This document shows, piece after piece, positions 8,061 through 16,283 of a DNA stretch of 51,606 nucleotides. The notes below the pieces were generated by a model that saw only the letters and a program-made list of their open reading frames with translations, had not been told where the DNA came from and did no database searches. The DNA is from Bryobacteraceae bacterium. GTDB taxonomy: Bacteria > Acidobacteriota > Terriglobia > Bryobacterales > Bryobacteraceae. The translations under genes were made by a program, and so were the position numbers. Location of the stretch: positions 1-51,606 of the forward strand of contig JANWVO010000020.1 in the NCBI GenBank assembly GCA_025056865.1. Reading direction: 5' to 3'. Positions within the stretch are counted from its first letter, which is position 1. Each line of letters begins with the position of its first letter.

Positions 8061-10238
8061 ATGAAACCTGATGATCCGACGCTGATCGATGGCGGGGACA
8101 GCAGCCCGGAGGACGGACGGCGCCACGGGAAGTACCGCATCACCGGGCGCATCGGCGAAGGCGGCATGGGCCTCGTCTATTGCGCCCTCGATGAGGAGCT
8201 GGGGCGCAAAGTCGCGCTGAAATTCCTGCCGGAACGCGCCATCCGGGATCCGGCGGCGGAAGAGCGGTTCCTGCGCGAAGCACGCGCAGCAAGCGCGCTG
8301 GACCACGTCCACATCGGCACCATCTACGGCATCGAGGACGCGGGCGACGGCCGGCGTTTCATCGTCATGGCCTACTACGAGGGCCAGAGCCTCGCCGGTC
8401 TGCTCGGCGCCGCCGCTGGTCCTCTCGGCATCCCGCAGACGCTGCGCATTGCCGCCCAGATCGCTTCGGGGCTGGCGGAGGCCCATGCGCACGGCATCAT
8501 CCACCGCGACATCAAGCCCTCCAATATTCTCATCACGCGGCAGGGCGTCGTGAAGATCGTCGACTTCGGTCTCGCACAGGTGCAGGGCGCCGCAGGAGAA
8601 CTCACGCAGGACGGGGCGCGGCTGGGCACGCCCGCCTACATGTCGCCGGAGCAGGCGCTCGGCCAGCCGGTGGATCACCGCACGGACCTGTGGTCGTTGG
8701 GCGTCGTGCTGCACGAGATGCTCGCGGGAGAGCGGCCGTTCGAGGGCGCCACGGTGCCGGCGATGCTCTATCAGATCGTGCACGGCAGCCCCCGCCCTCC
8801 TGGCCACCTGCCGGAAGAGGTCCGCGCGTTGCTGGCACGGCTGCTGGCGAAAGATCCCGGGGAGCGGTTCGCCTCAGCCGCAGAGGTGCTGGAGGCGCTC
8901 CACCAGGCGGAGTCAGGCGAGGAGAGGCCGCAGTCTGCCGTCCGGGTAAGGCGCATTCCCGCCGGGGCGGGCCGCCTGCTGCGCCATACCGCCAGAGCCG
9001 CGGTATTCGTTGCGCTGCTGGCTGGCGGAGCGTGGCTCTGGGAGCGGACCCGTCTGGAGCCTCGCGCCCCCTGGGGCGGGCTGGCCGTAGCGGGCGCATC
9101 TGCCGGGTATCTGGAAGCCGTTCCGCTGCTGAAGCGCTGGGATAGAGAGGGCAACCTGGAACGGGCCATCGGACTGCTGCGGGAGAGCGTGACCAGGGAT
9201 CCGTCTTTCGCGCTCGGCCACGCCCGGCTGGCCGAGGCCCACCGGATCCGTTTCGCCCTGACGCGGAACCGCAAGGATCTGGACACCGCGGCCTACCATG
9301 CCGGCGAGGCGATCCGAATCAACGGGGAACTGGCCCCGGTGCAGGTGGCGATGGGGCGCGTGCAGGCGGCGCTGGGCAACCAGGACCTGGCGATGGCTTC
9401 GCTGGAACGCGCGCTTCAGTTGGACGCCAACGACCCGGAGGCGCACCAGGCGATCGCGCGCCAGTACGAGCGGCTGGGGCGGCTCGAGGAAGCGGAAAAG
9501 TCGTTCCGGCGGGCGGTGGAACTCGATCCCGATGACATCGCCGCTCATGACGCCTTTGGCAATTTCCTTTTCCGTCAGACCCGGTTCCCGGAGGCGATCC
9601 GCCAATGGCAGGAGGTCATCCGCATCGCGCCGGACCATTCGGCGGCGCTCGTCAACCTGAGCAGCGCGCTTTGCGAGGCCGGGCGCGTGTCGGAAGCCAT
9701 CGAGATCTCCAACATGCTCCTGAAGGTGAAGCCCGGCGCGATGGCTTGGACGAACCTCGGCACGGCCTACTCGCGGGCCGGGCGCTATCCCGAGGCGGTC
9801 TCAGCGTACCGCAAGGCCCTCGAGATCGAGCCGGACGACCCGATGACCTGGGGCAACCTCGGCTTTGTCTATTCGTGGATGCGGGCCGACGGAGCGCGCG
9901 CTCAGGAAGCGTTCGGGCGGGCGATCGAGCTCGGCGAGGCGCGCCGGAAGGAAACCCCGAGGGATGCTTTTCTCTACAGCGACCTTGCCCTCTACTACGC
10001 AAAGACGGGACGTCCGGCGGCCGCGCGCGAGCGGCTGGCCACGGCGCTCGGGCTGGCGCCGAAAGGTCCGGAAATCCGCGCCTCGGCGGCGGAAACCTAC
10101 GAACTGCTCGGAGACCGCACGCAGGCGCTCGAATCCGTGCGCCAGGCCCTGGCGATGGGCTGTCCGCGTTCCCGGCTCCAGCGGAACCCGGAGCTGGCAG
10201 GGCTGCTGAAGGAGGCGCGCGAAAAGCATTTCTTCTGA
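8061..10238 (+). CDS. Membrane-anchored Ser/Thr protein kinase with TPR sensor domain
   Basis: This 725-residue protein is a Hanks-type kinase. The N-terminal catalytic domain has the glycine loop GEGGMG (32-37), the ATP-anchoring lysine in VALKF (K54), the catalytic loop HRDIKPSN (D150), DFG (168-170) and the activation segment LGTPAYMSPEQA. A single membrane segment follows at about 305-325 (VFVALLAGGAWLW), then about ten TPR-like helical repeats to the C-terminus, predicted outside the membrane. Such proteins phosphorylate partner proteins after TPR-mediated protein contact; the target is not known. It lies near the convergent FHA-SpoIIE phosphatase at 10748-12385, a plausible signalling partner. 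The ATG at 8061 was chosen because the promoter lies just upstream. Confidence 0.92.
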   Translation: MKPDDPTLIDGGDSSPEDGRRHGKYRITGRIGEGGMGLVYCALDEELGRKVALKFLPERAIRDPAAEERFLREARAASALDHVHIGTIYGIEDAGDGRRFIVMAYYEGQSLAGLLGAAAGPLGIPQTLRIAAQIASGLAEAHAHGIIHRDIKPSNILITRQGVVKIVDFGLAQVQGAAGELTQDGARLGTPAYMSPEQALGQPVDHRTDLWSLGVVLHEMLAGERPFEGATVPAMLYQIVHGSPRPPGHLPEEVRALLARLLAKDPGERFASAAEVLEALHQAESGEERPQSAVRVRRIPAGAGRLLRHTARAAVFVALLAGGAWLWERTRLEPRAPWGGLAVAGASAGYLEAVPLLKRWDREGNLERAIGLLRESVTRDPSFALGHARLAEAHRIRFALTRNRKDLDTAAYHAGEAIRINGELAPVQVAMGRVQAALGNQDLAMASLERALQLDANDPEAHQAIARQYERLGRLEEAEKSFRRAVELDPDDIAAHDAFGNFLFRQTRFPEAIRQWQEVIRIAPDHSAALVNLSSALCEAGRVSEAIEISNMLLKVKPGAMAWTNLGTAYSRAGRYPEAVSAYRKALEIEPDDPMTWGNLGFVYSWMRADGARAQEAFGRAIELGEARRKETPRDAFLYSDLALYYAKTGRPAAARERLATALGLAPKGPEIRASAAETYELLGDRTQALESVRQALAMGCPRSRLQRNPELAGLLKEAREKHFF

Positions 10239-10442
10239 GCCGCGGCGTTTCCGGGCCGCAAGGCGCGGAATTTTCCGCCGGAAATTCCGGGCTGCGATGT
10301 AAACTTTCTGGCGATTCCCGCGGCTTTTTCGAAATGGACGGATATACTGAAGGCCGCGAGGGGCGCAGGTCAGAGTGGTTCCGGACGGGACGGCTCCAGC
10401 CTGGGCGGTGATCGGCGATCGAACCGCAGGAAGGAGGCCGTC

Positions 10443-10730
10443 ATGGCCGACCACAGGATCTCCATCGACAGCAGCGGCAATCCGCAGCCGGCCACGCTGA
10501 ACTGCAAGGCCGGCGACCGCATCACATGGACCAACAACCTCTCCGTGGCTCTCAACGGCTTCACGCTGCCGTCCTGCGTGTCGCCACGGCAATCGCCCGC
10601 GCCGCTGGCCGCCGGAGCCACGACGCGCGCTTTCACCGTGAACGAGGGTGCGAAGGGAAACTTCCAGTACAGCTTCAGCTGGCCTCGGCTGGCGCAGGAC
10701 ACCCGCAGCGGAACGATCGACGTGAGCTGA
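10443..10730 (+). CDS. Small cupredoxin-like beta protein of unknown function
   Basis: The 95-residue protein has no signal peptide. Its pattern of short beta strands, with CKAGDRITWTNNLS and a late GNFQYSFSW segment, resembles a cupredoxin-type beta-sandwich, where the GD-x-ITWTN strand is characteristic. The usual copper ligands (His, Cys, His, Met at the C-terminal loop) are not visible, so copper binding is doubtful. The ribosome site is strong (AAGGAGG five bases before the ATG), and TATACT at 10343 may be its -10. It lies between the kinase and the phosphatase gene, whose stop is 18 bases away in convergent orientation. I do not recognise a named family. Confidence 0.72.
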   Translation: MADHRISIDSSGNPQPATLNCKAGDRITWTNNLSVALNGFTLPSCVSPRQSPAPLAAGATTRAFTVNEGAKGNFQYSFSWPRLAQDTRSGTIDVS

Positions 10731-10747
10731 ATTCCACGGAGCCCGGT

Positions 10748-12385
10748 TCAGGCCGCGGCCATCCTGCGAAGGATGAGGAGCGTGAAGTCGTCCGCCGTGG
10801 AGACGCCGCCTGCGAAGCCGGCCACTCCGTCGCGGACGCGTTCCACCATCTGGCCGGCGGTGGCGTCCGCTGCCTCCGCCAGGACTCCGGCCAGGCGGGC
10901 CTCGCCGAACTCTTCGCCGTCCCCGCGGCGGACCGCCTCCGTGACTCCATCGCTGTAGAGAACCAGCGTTTCGCCCTCCGCCAGCCACGCATGGCCCGCT
11001 TCGTAGGCCGCGTCCCGGAAAACTCCAAGCAGCAGCCCGCCGGTGGCGAGCCGCTCGACGGTTCCGTTCCGGTGCAGGAGAAGCGGCGGATTGTGCCCTG
11101 CATTCACATACTCCAGCGCGCCTGACGCCGGATCGATCTCGGCGTAGAACAGCGTCACAAAGCGGTTGCCGGGGCAATGCGCCGCGGTGACGCGGTTGAG
11201 ACGCTCCACCAGCCGCGAAGGTTCTTCGGCGGCTTCCATCAGCACCTGGACATGCGCCTGGAGGCCGGCCATCAGCAGCGCCGCGGGCATTCCCTTGCCG
11301 GCGATGTCGCCGACCAGCACGGCCAGCCTCCCTCCGGGGAGACCGAAGAAATCGTAGTAGTCGCCGCCCGCCTGGTGGCAGGACTGGCTGAAGGCGGCGA
11401 TGTCCAGCCCGGGCACGCAGGGCGGCGCGGGAGGCAGGAGCGCCCGCTGAATGGCTGCCGCCTGCTCCATTTCCAGCGACACGCGGCGCTCGCGCTCCTC
11501 CACTTCCGCCAGCCTTGCATTCTCGATGGCCACGGCGGCCATGTTGGCCATCACGGTGATCAGGTTCAGGTCTTCCCGCGTGAAGGCGCGCGCCTGTCCG
11601 GCCGAATCGAGGTAGATCAGCCCAAGAACCCGGTCCCGGGTTTGCAACGGCGCGGCCAGGACGCTCCGGACGCGCTGGGCGATGATGCTGGCCTGAAGCC
11701 GGAGGCTCTCCTCCCGCTCCATGTCCTCGATGAGCAGGCTTTCCCTTCCGTGCAGGACGCGGTCGCGCGCAGTCGTGCTGATGTGGAAGCGCGAACCCCG
11801 CACGGCCCTTTCCTCCAGGGCGCCGTTCTCCTCGAGCATCAGCACGCCGCGGGGCGCCTGCACGGCGGTGGCGGCGAGGTCGAGGATCAGCGGCAGGAGC
11901 TGGGCAAGCGGCATCCGTCCGGCGAATTCGGCGCCCGCGTGCATCAGCGCGCGGAGATGGCGTGTGGAACTCAGCGGCAACGCGTTCTGGTACGGGCCTG
12001 CGGCGGCGGGCGTCAGAAGGCCGTCAAGACGGATGGCGATGGTGGCGCCGCCGCCCGCTTCCGCGGATGTCTGCCGCGCAGCGCCGCCCATGTGGAATTC
12101 CAGGGCGAGCTTGCCTGCGGTGATGCGGTCTCCGGGGCGCAGCAGCCTCGGTTCGCGGACCGCGGACCCATTGAGGAAAGTGCCGTTGCGGCTGCCAAGA
12201 TCCCGAACAAGCCAGCCATCGGGCCCGCGCTCCAGAACCAGGTGGCGGCGGGAGAGCTCCTGCTGCTCCGGGAAGGAGAGATCATTCTCCGCTGCGCGCC
12301 CCAGGGAAACGCACCTGCTGGAAAGCGGGATGACGCGCGTGGCGCCGTCCGGCGTGCGGACGGCCAGTTCGGCGGAATCGCTCAT
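10748..12385 (-). CDS. FHA-GAF-SpoIIE (PP2C-type) phosphatase
   Basis: This 545-residue regulator has three parts. Residues of about 20-95 are an FHA domain (SLGRAAENDL, LSRRHLVLE, DLGSRNGTFLNG), which binds phosphothreonine. Residues of about 150-300 are a GAF sensor domain. A short coiled coil then leads into a SpoIIE/RsbU-type PP2C phosphatase with the metal motifs GGDYYDFF, VGDIAGKGMPAALLMA, NAGHNPPLLL and YSDGVTEA. It probably dephosphorylates an anti-sigma-factor antagonist or kinase substrate. The start at 12385 has GGGGAGGAG six bases upstream; the frame extends 145 codons further, but that part only mirrors the GntR gene. The nearby kinase could supply the FHA ligand. Confidence 0.92.
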   Translation of the reverse strand: MSDSAELAVRTPDGATRVIPLSSRCVSLGRAAENDLSFPEQQELSRRHLVLERGPDGWLVRDLGSRNGTFLNGSAVREPRLLRPGDRITAGKLALEFHMGGAARQTSAEAGGGATIAIRLDGLLTPAAAGPYQNALPLSSTRHLRALMHAGAEFAGRMPLAQLLPLILDLAATAVQAPRGVLMLEENGALEERAVRGSRFHISTTARDRVLHGRESLLIEDMEREESLRLQASIIAQRVRSVLAAPLQTRDRVLGLIYLDSAGQARAFTREDLNLITVMANMAAVAIENARLAEVEERERRVSLEMEQAAAIQRALLPPAPPCVPGLDIAAFSQSCHQAGGDYYDFFGLPGGRLAVLVGDIAGKGMPAALLMAGLQAHVQVLMEAAEEPSRLVERLNRVTAAHCPGNRFVTLFYAEIDPASGALEYVNAGHNPPLLLHRNGTVERLATGGLLLGVFRDAAYEAGHAWLAEGETLVLYSDGVTEAVRRGDGEEFGEARLAGVLAEAADATAGQMVERVRDGVAGFAGGVSTADDFTLLILRRMAAA

Positions 12386-12527
12386 GGCTCTCCTCCCCGC
12401 GCGCGCCGGAGGGCGGCGCGGCAGCCTTCGATGCGTGGACGGTCCCAGCGTGGACGCGCGCGGCGGCCCGCTCTGATCTGCCGGATGGTACCACACCGCG
12501 CCGCGGGCGGGAAGGGCGGAGCAGGAA

Positions 12528-13289
12528 TCAGCAGGAAGGACGCGGCCCCATGCGCCAGCGGCCCCCGTTGGGCGTGTAGGCGAGCTGGAGCAGCTCGTCA
12601 AGCGCATAGCGGATGTGGGCCCGGATGGCGGCGTCGGCGCGCAGGGGATCGCCGGAGCAAAGCTCCTCGGCGAGCTGCGAATGATAGCGGGGCGGCAGCG
12701 GGTGCACCTGGGCGGCGGTGTCCGACAGCCAACTAAACAGCAGATCCTGCTCGCGCTCGATGGCCTGGCGCAACAGCGGGCTGCCGCCGATTTCGGCGAT
12801 GCGGAGATGGAAGCGGACATGGTAGCGGCGCACGGCGAGGCGGTACTCGCTGTCTTTCTGGAGCCGCTCCCAGCCGGCGTAGTACTCGTCCAGCTTCTTC
12901 GCCATGCGGAGGATCTCCGCCTTCTGGGCGCGCGTGGCGCGCTCGGCGAACAGGCGCGCGGACTGGCTCTCCAGCGCCTCCCGCAGGGTGTAGCGGTCGC
13001 GGATCTCCTCGCGGCTCGGCTGCCGGACGCGCGTACCGACGCGCGGACGGCTCTCGAGAAGCCCTTCGTTGACCAGCCGCTGCAACGCTTCGGCCACGGG
13101 CAGCAGGCTCATGCCCAGCTCCTGCGCGAGCCGGCGCCGCGAAAGCGCCGCTCCGGGCGGATAGACGCCCTTGAGGATCCTTTCCCGCACAAGCCGGTAA
13201 GCGCGCTGGGCGAGGGTATCGTCGGCGTGTTCGGGAGCAGGCAGGGCGGAGCGGCCCGCCGTTTCCGCGGACGTCATGGAATCAGCCAA
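12528..13289 (-). CDS. GntR-family (FCD/FadR-type) transcriptional regulator
   Basis: The 253-residue protein has an N-terminal winged helix at about 28-95 (LVRERILKGVYPPGAALSRR, LAQELGMSLLPVAEALQRLV, EGLLESRPRVGTRV) and a helical FCD ligand domain to the C-terminus with metal-binding-type histidines in YHVRFHLRIAE and AIRAHIRYA. FCD regulators usually sense an organic or sugar acid and repress a nearby pathway. The gene starts ten bases after the tatC stop and probably shares its transcript. An alternative ATG at 13277 would remove four residues. The effector and targets cannot be read from this window. Confidence 0.9.
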   Translation of the reverse strand: MADSMTSAETAGRSALPAPEHADDTLAQRAYRLVRERILKGVYPPGAALSRRRLAQELGMSLLPVAEALQRLVNEGLLESRPRVGTRVRQPSREEIRDRYTLREALESQSARLFAERATRAQKAEILRMAKKLDEYYAGWERLQKDSEYRLAVRRYHVRFHLRIAEIGGSPLLRQAIEREQDLLFSWLSDTAAQVHPLPPRYHSQLAEELCSGDPLRADAAIRAHIRYALDELLQLAYTPNGGRWRMGPRPSC

Positions 13290-13298
13290 GGCAATAGT

Positions 13299-14366
13299 TT
13301 ACTTGACCAGGAAAGGCCACTTCCACACCCAGTGGTAGCCGAAGCGGAGCAGGAAGACTGCCACTGTGGCGGCCGTCAGCGCTGCCAGCCCGCCCAGCAC
13401 GTAGAAGACTTTCCGCCACGGGAAGCGTTCGCCTTCCCGGTGCAGCACGAGCAGGTAGCTGGCGAAGACGCCGACGAAGTAGAGCAGGATCATCGGCGCG
13501 GCGAAGATCGTCAGGTTGATCGCGTCCGGCGTCGGCGTGATGATCGCTGCCAGGATGACGATGATCAGGATGGCGTAGCGGGAGTGGCGCAGCAGGAACC
13601 GCGGCGAGGCAATCCGGAGCAGCGTCAGGAAGAAGATGAGAACCGGCAGCTCGAACACGAGCGCCACGCCGAGGATGACGTTGACGAACAGGTCGAAGTA
13701 CTCGGTGAGAGAGATGTAAGGACGGACGCCCAGATTGCTCCCGATGCCAAGCAGAAACACCAGGCCGAAGCGGAAGGCGACGAAGTAGGCGAACAGCCCG
13801 CCCAGAATGAACAGCCCGGCCGTGCAGAAGATGAAGGGCACCGCCAGCCGGCGCTCGCGCCGGTACAGGCCGGGCGAGATGAACGCCCACGCCTGATAGA
13901 CGATCCACGGCGAGGCGAGAAAGAGCGCGGCCAGGATGGGCAGCTTCACCCAGATGATGGTGAAGGCTTCCGTGGGCGTCAGTTGCGCCAGCTCCGGCGG
14001 GTAGCCGAGCTGCGTGAGCGCGGCCACCGCCGGGCCGCGGACGGCGTCCCAGAGTTTGTTGGTGAACAGGATGCAGAAGACGAACGCGATGCCGAGGCCC
14101 ATCAGCGCCCGGATGATGCGCATGCGCAGCTCCTCGAGGTGCTCGAGGAAGGACATGCGAAGCAGCTCCTCCTCTTCGTCCTCGGGTTCGCTTTTCGCGG
14201 GCGGCCCGGGTGGTTCGGGAGGGGCGGGCGGAGCAGCCACGGGCAGGGGAGCCGCGGGTTCCGCCTCCGGCGCGGAGGCCGCGGCGGCGGTTTCGGGCGT
14301 CAGGCGCCCTTCCTGCTCCGGATCCGTGTCCGGGCGCGGCTGCTGCGGGTCGTTGTTTTCCTGCAT
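13299..14366 (-). CDS. tatC: Sec-independent protein translocase subunit TatC
   Basis: TatC is the signal-peptide receptor of the twin-arginine export system. The core from residue 71 carries the family signature MSFLEHLEELRMRII, six membrane segments, the conserved SPWIVYQAWAFISPGLY loop and ITPTPDAINLTIFA. The 355-residue frame has a 70-residue Pro/Ala/Glu-rich cytoplasmic extension before the core. This may be real or a start-site error: an internal ATG at 14156 begins exactly at MSFLEHL and has AGGAGG 11 bases upstream, whereas 14366 has no clear ribosome site. It follows tatA/B by 46 bases. Confidence 0.95.
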   Translation of the reverse strand: MQENNDPQQPRPDTDPEQEGRLTPETAAAASAPEAEPAAPLPVAAPPAPPEPPGPPAKSEPEDEEEELLRMSFLEHLEELRMRIIRALMGLGIAFVFCILFTNKLWDAVRGPAVAALTQLGYPPELAQLTPTEAFTIIWVKLPILAALFLASPWIVYQAWAFISPGLYRRERRLAVPFIFCTAGLFILGGLFAYFVAFRFGLVFLLGIGSNLGVRPYISLTEYFDLFVNVILGVALVFELPVLIFFLTLLRIASPRFLLRHSRYAILIIVILAAIITPTPDAINLTIFAAPMILLYFVGVFASYLLVLHREGERFPWRKVFYVLGGLAALTAATVAVFLLRFGYHWVWKWPFLVK

Positions 14367-14411
14367 CTGCGGTTGCGAAGTCCGTGTCGTGCCGCTGCGG
14401 CTGAGGAGTCT

Positions 14412-14912
14412 TCAGCGCATCGCCGGCTCGCCGCTCGGGTTCTCCGGCGGCGGGGCAGGCTCGGCCGCTGCCGTCGTCTCCTGAGGGGAGCCGGCATCGG
14501 CAGCCTCCGGCGGGGCAGCCGCAACAGCGGCTTCGCCGGTCCTGTCAGCGTCCTGGGTTGCGGAATCGCTTACCGGATGGGCATCCGTGGTGGAAGGGGT
14601 GTCGTAAGACTCGGGGTATCCGTAAGAGCCGTAGTCGTACGAAGAATCGTAGCTGTAGTCGTAGCTCGTCGAGTAGCTGTAGTCGCTGGTGACCTGCGCC
14701 AGCGATTCGGCTTCCTTCTTGATGTCTGCCGTCTCGCGCTCGAGGTTGGCCATCTCCCGCTGCCAGGTGTCGCGAAGCTCGTTGGAGGCGCGGCGGAACT
14801 CATTGATCGCCTTGGCGATATTGCGCCCCACCTCGGGGAGCTTCTTGGGCCCGAACAGCAGCAGCACCAGCACGAAGATGACGAGGGTCTCTTGCCAGCC
14901 TAGCGGACCCAT
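14412..14912 (-). CDS. Twin-arginine translocase TatA/TatB-type subunit with tyrosine-rich tail
   Basis: The 166-residue protein begins with one membrane helix and the family hinge FGPKKLPEVGR, followed by an amphipathic helix (residues 30-72). It therefore forms the pore or receptor partner of TatC. The C-terminal half is unusual: residues 78-103 hold ten tyrosines alternating with Ser, Asp and Gly, then a Pro/Ala/Glu-rich segment. TatA and TatB cannot be told apart safely; Glu8 in GWQETLVIF rather than a polar Gln is closer to TatB. The start has AAGGAG eight bases upstream, and it is the first gene of tatAB-tatC-gntR. Confidence 0.92.
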   Translation of the reverse strand: MGPLGWQETLVIFVLVLLLFGPKKLPEVGRNIAKAINEFRRASNELRDTWQREMANLERETADIKKEAESLAQVTSDYSYSTSYDYSYDSSYDYGSYGYPESYDTPSTTDAHPVSDSATQDADRTGEAAVAAAPPEAADAGSPQETTAAAEPAPPPENPSGEPAMR

Positions 14913-14984
14913 CCAGGGGACTCCTTTATCCTTAGCCTACACCGATGATAGCGGAGCGGGCGCAAAGGGCTCAACCGCAGGTGC

Positions 14985-16166
14985 TCACAGCGGAAGCGTT
15001 TCCAGCCGGTCCGGATCGAAGCGGATGCGGCGCTTCTCCAGGTAGCTTTCGATGGCGAGCAGCGGCGGCAGGATCGAGATCGCCGCCAAGCCCACGTCCC
15101 CGTTGGGCAGTTTCCGGGACCGGCAGCAGTCCAGGAAGTTGCGGACGTGGTCCACGGTGATGTCGCCGGGGATCTGCTTCGACTCGGGTGCCGCGCCCTT
15201 CGCGGCGGGCGTGAAGATGTAGCGGTTGCGGTCGACGAACAGCCTGCCCTTCTCTCCGTGGAAAGTGATCCCGTAGTCGCCGGGGAGCCCGTAGGCATTG
15301 GACTGGAACAGCACGGTGAAGCCGTCGTATTCGAACAGCGCGTTGCAGGTGTCCGGGGCAGTGCGCCCGTCGTGGAAGTCGTAGAAAATGCCGCCGGCGA
15401 ACACGGCCGAGCGGGGAGCGCGTTCGCCCATGTACATGTGGACGACGTCCAGCCAGTGATGGCCGAAATCGGTCATTTTCCCGCCGTTGTAATCGAGAAA
15501 GGCGCGGAAATTCCAGTATTGCGCCGGGTCCCAATCGCGGTATTTCACGGGCCCGAGGAAGCGCACCCAGTCCAGGTTGGAGGGCTTTTCCGCAGGCTGG
15601 CGCCGCAGCGGGCGCGGCGGACCGCTGTTCCACACGGCGTCGATGTGCGTGATGCGGCCAAGCGCGCCGGACCGCACATACTTCTCCAGCGGTTCGATGT
15701 AGATGGGGCCGGAGCGCTGCTGGAGGCCCACCTGGCAGATCCGGTTGTTGATGCGGGCTGCTTTCACCATCCGCGGGGCTTCGTCCGGGGTACGGCACAG
15801 GGGCTTCTCCACGTAGACGTCCTTGCCCGCGTTCATCGCATCGATGGCGATCTGCGCATGCCAGTGGTCGGGCGTCCCCACGAGCACTGCGTCCACCTCG
15901 CGGAGCGCGAGCAGCTCTTCGTGGCGGGAAAACGTCTTCACGCCGGGCGCCTTCGAAAGCGCCTCGTCCAGCCGTGCCGCATACACGTCGCAGAGCGCGC
16001 GAACCTCGCAGTCGCCGAAGAGCTGGAACTTGGTCATCACATGAATGCCGCGGCTGCCGGTGCCCACCACCCCGAGTCCAATCCTGTCATTGGCCCCGAG
16101 GATGCGGGAATACGAGGCGGCGGTGAAGGCTGCGGCCCTGGCGGCAGTGCGGCGTGTCATGCTCAT
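14985..16166 (-). CDS. Tat-type secreted Gfo/Idh/MocA oxidoreductase
   Basis: This 393-residue NAD(P)-dependent sugar oxidoreductase-like protein has a Rossmann domain (GLGVVGTGSRG near residue 32), the substrate-side EKPLCRTPDEA motif whose lysine is catalytic in the family, and a C-terminal beta-sheet domain. The N-terminus MSMTRRTAARAAAF is a twin-arginine-like signal, so the protein is probably exported; it lies immediately next to the tat genes, perhaps by chance. The ATG at 16166 has GGGGAG eight bases upstream; an ATG at 16160 is possible. Substrate is unknown; many exported relatives act on polysaccharide-derived sugars. Confidence 0.9.
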   Translation of the reverse strand: MSMTRRTAARAAAFTAASYSRILGANDRIGLGVVGTGSRGIHVMTKFQLFGDCEVRALCDVYAARLDEALSKAPGVKTFSRHEELLALREVDAVLVGTPDHWHAQIAIDAMNAGKDVYVEKPLCRTPDEAPRMVKAARINNRICQVGLQQRSGPIYIEPLEKYVRSGALGRITHIDAVWNSGPPRPLRRQPAEKPSNLDWVRFLGPVKYRDWDPAQYWNFRAFLDYNGGKMTDFGHHWLDVVHMYMGERAPRSAVFAGGIFYDFHDGRTAPDTCNALFEYDGFTVLFQSNAYGLPGDYGITFHGEKGRLFVDRNRYIFTPAAKGAAPESKQIPGDITVDHVRNFLDCCRSRKLPNGDVGLAAISILPPLLAIESYLEKRRIRFDPDRLETLPL

Positions 16167-16283
16167 CAAGACGACTCCCCGGCAGGCCGGTCAAACCGGC
16201 TGGCTTCCGGCAATGCGCCATTCTACATCCGCTGGCGGCAGTGCGCGGCCGCCCGGCGGAATCCCGTAGAATCAAAGACCGGC
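16167..16283. promoter_or_regulatory. Divergent promoter region with two TAGAAT boxes
   Basis: Both flanking genes start here. TAGAAT on the minus strand (16225-16220) could serve the oxidoreductase, leaving a leader of about 47 bases, and TAGAAT on the plus strand (16267-16272) lies 11 bases before the ATG at 16284. An inverted repeat GCCGGT-CAA-ACCGGC (16186-16200) may be an operator or an mRNA hairpin. No clear -35 hexamers are visible. Confidence 0.4.

Noticed and set aside
12386-12820. A 145-residue N-terminal extension of the SpoIIE phosphatase
   Set aside because: It overlaps the GntR gene in another frame, has no domain pattern, and a strong ribosome site marks the start at 12385.
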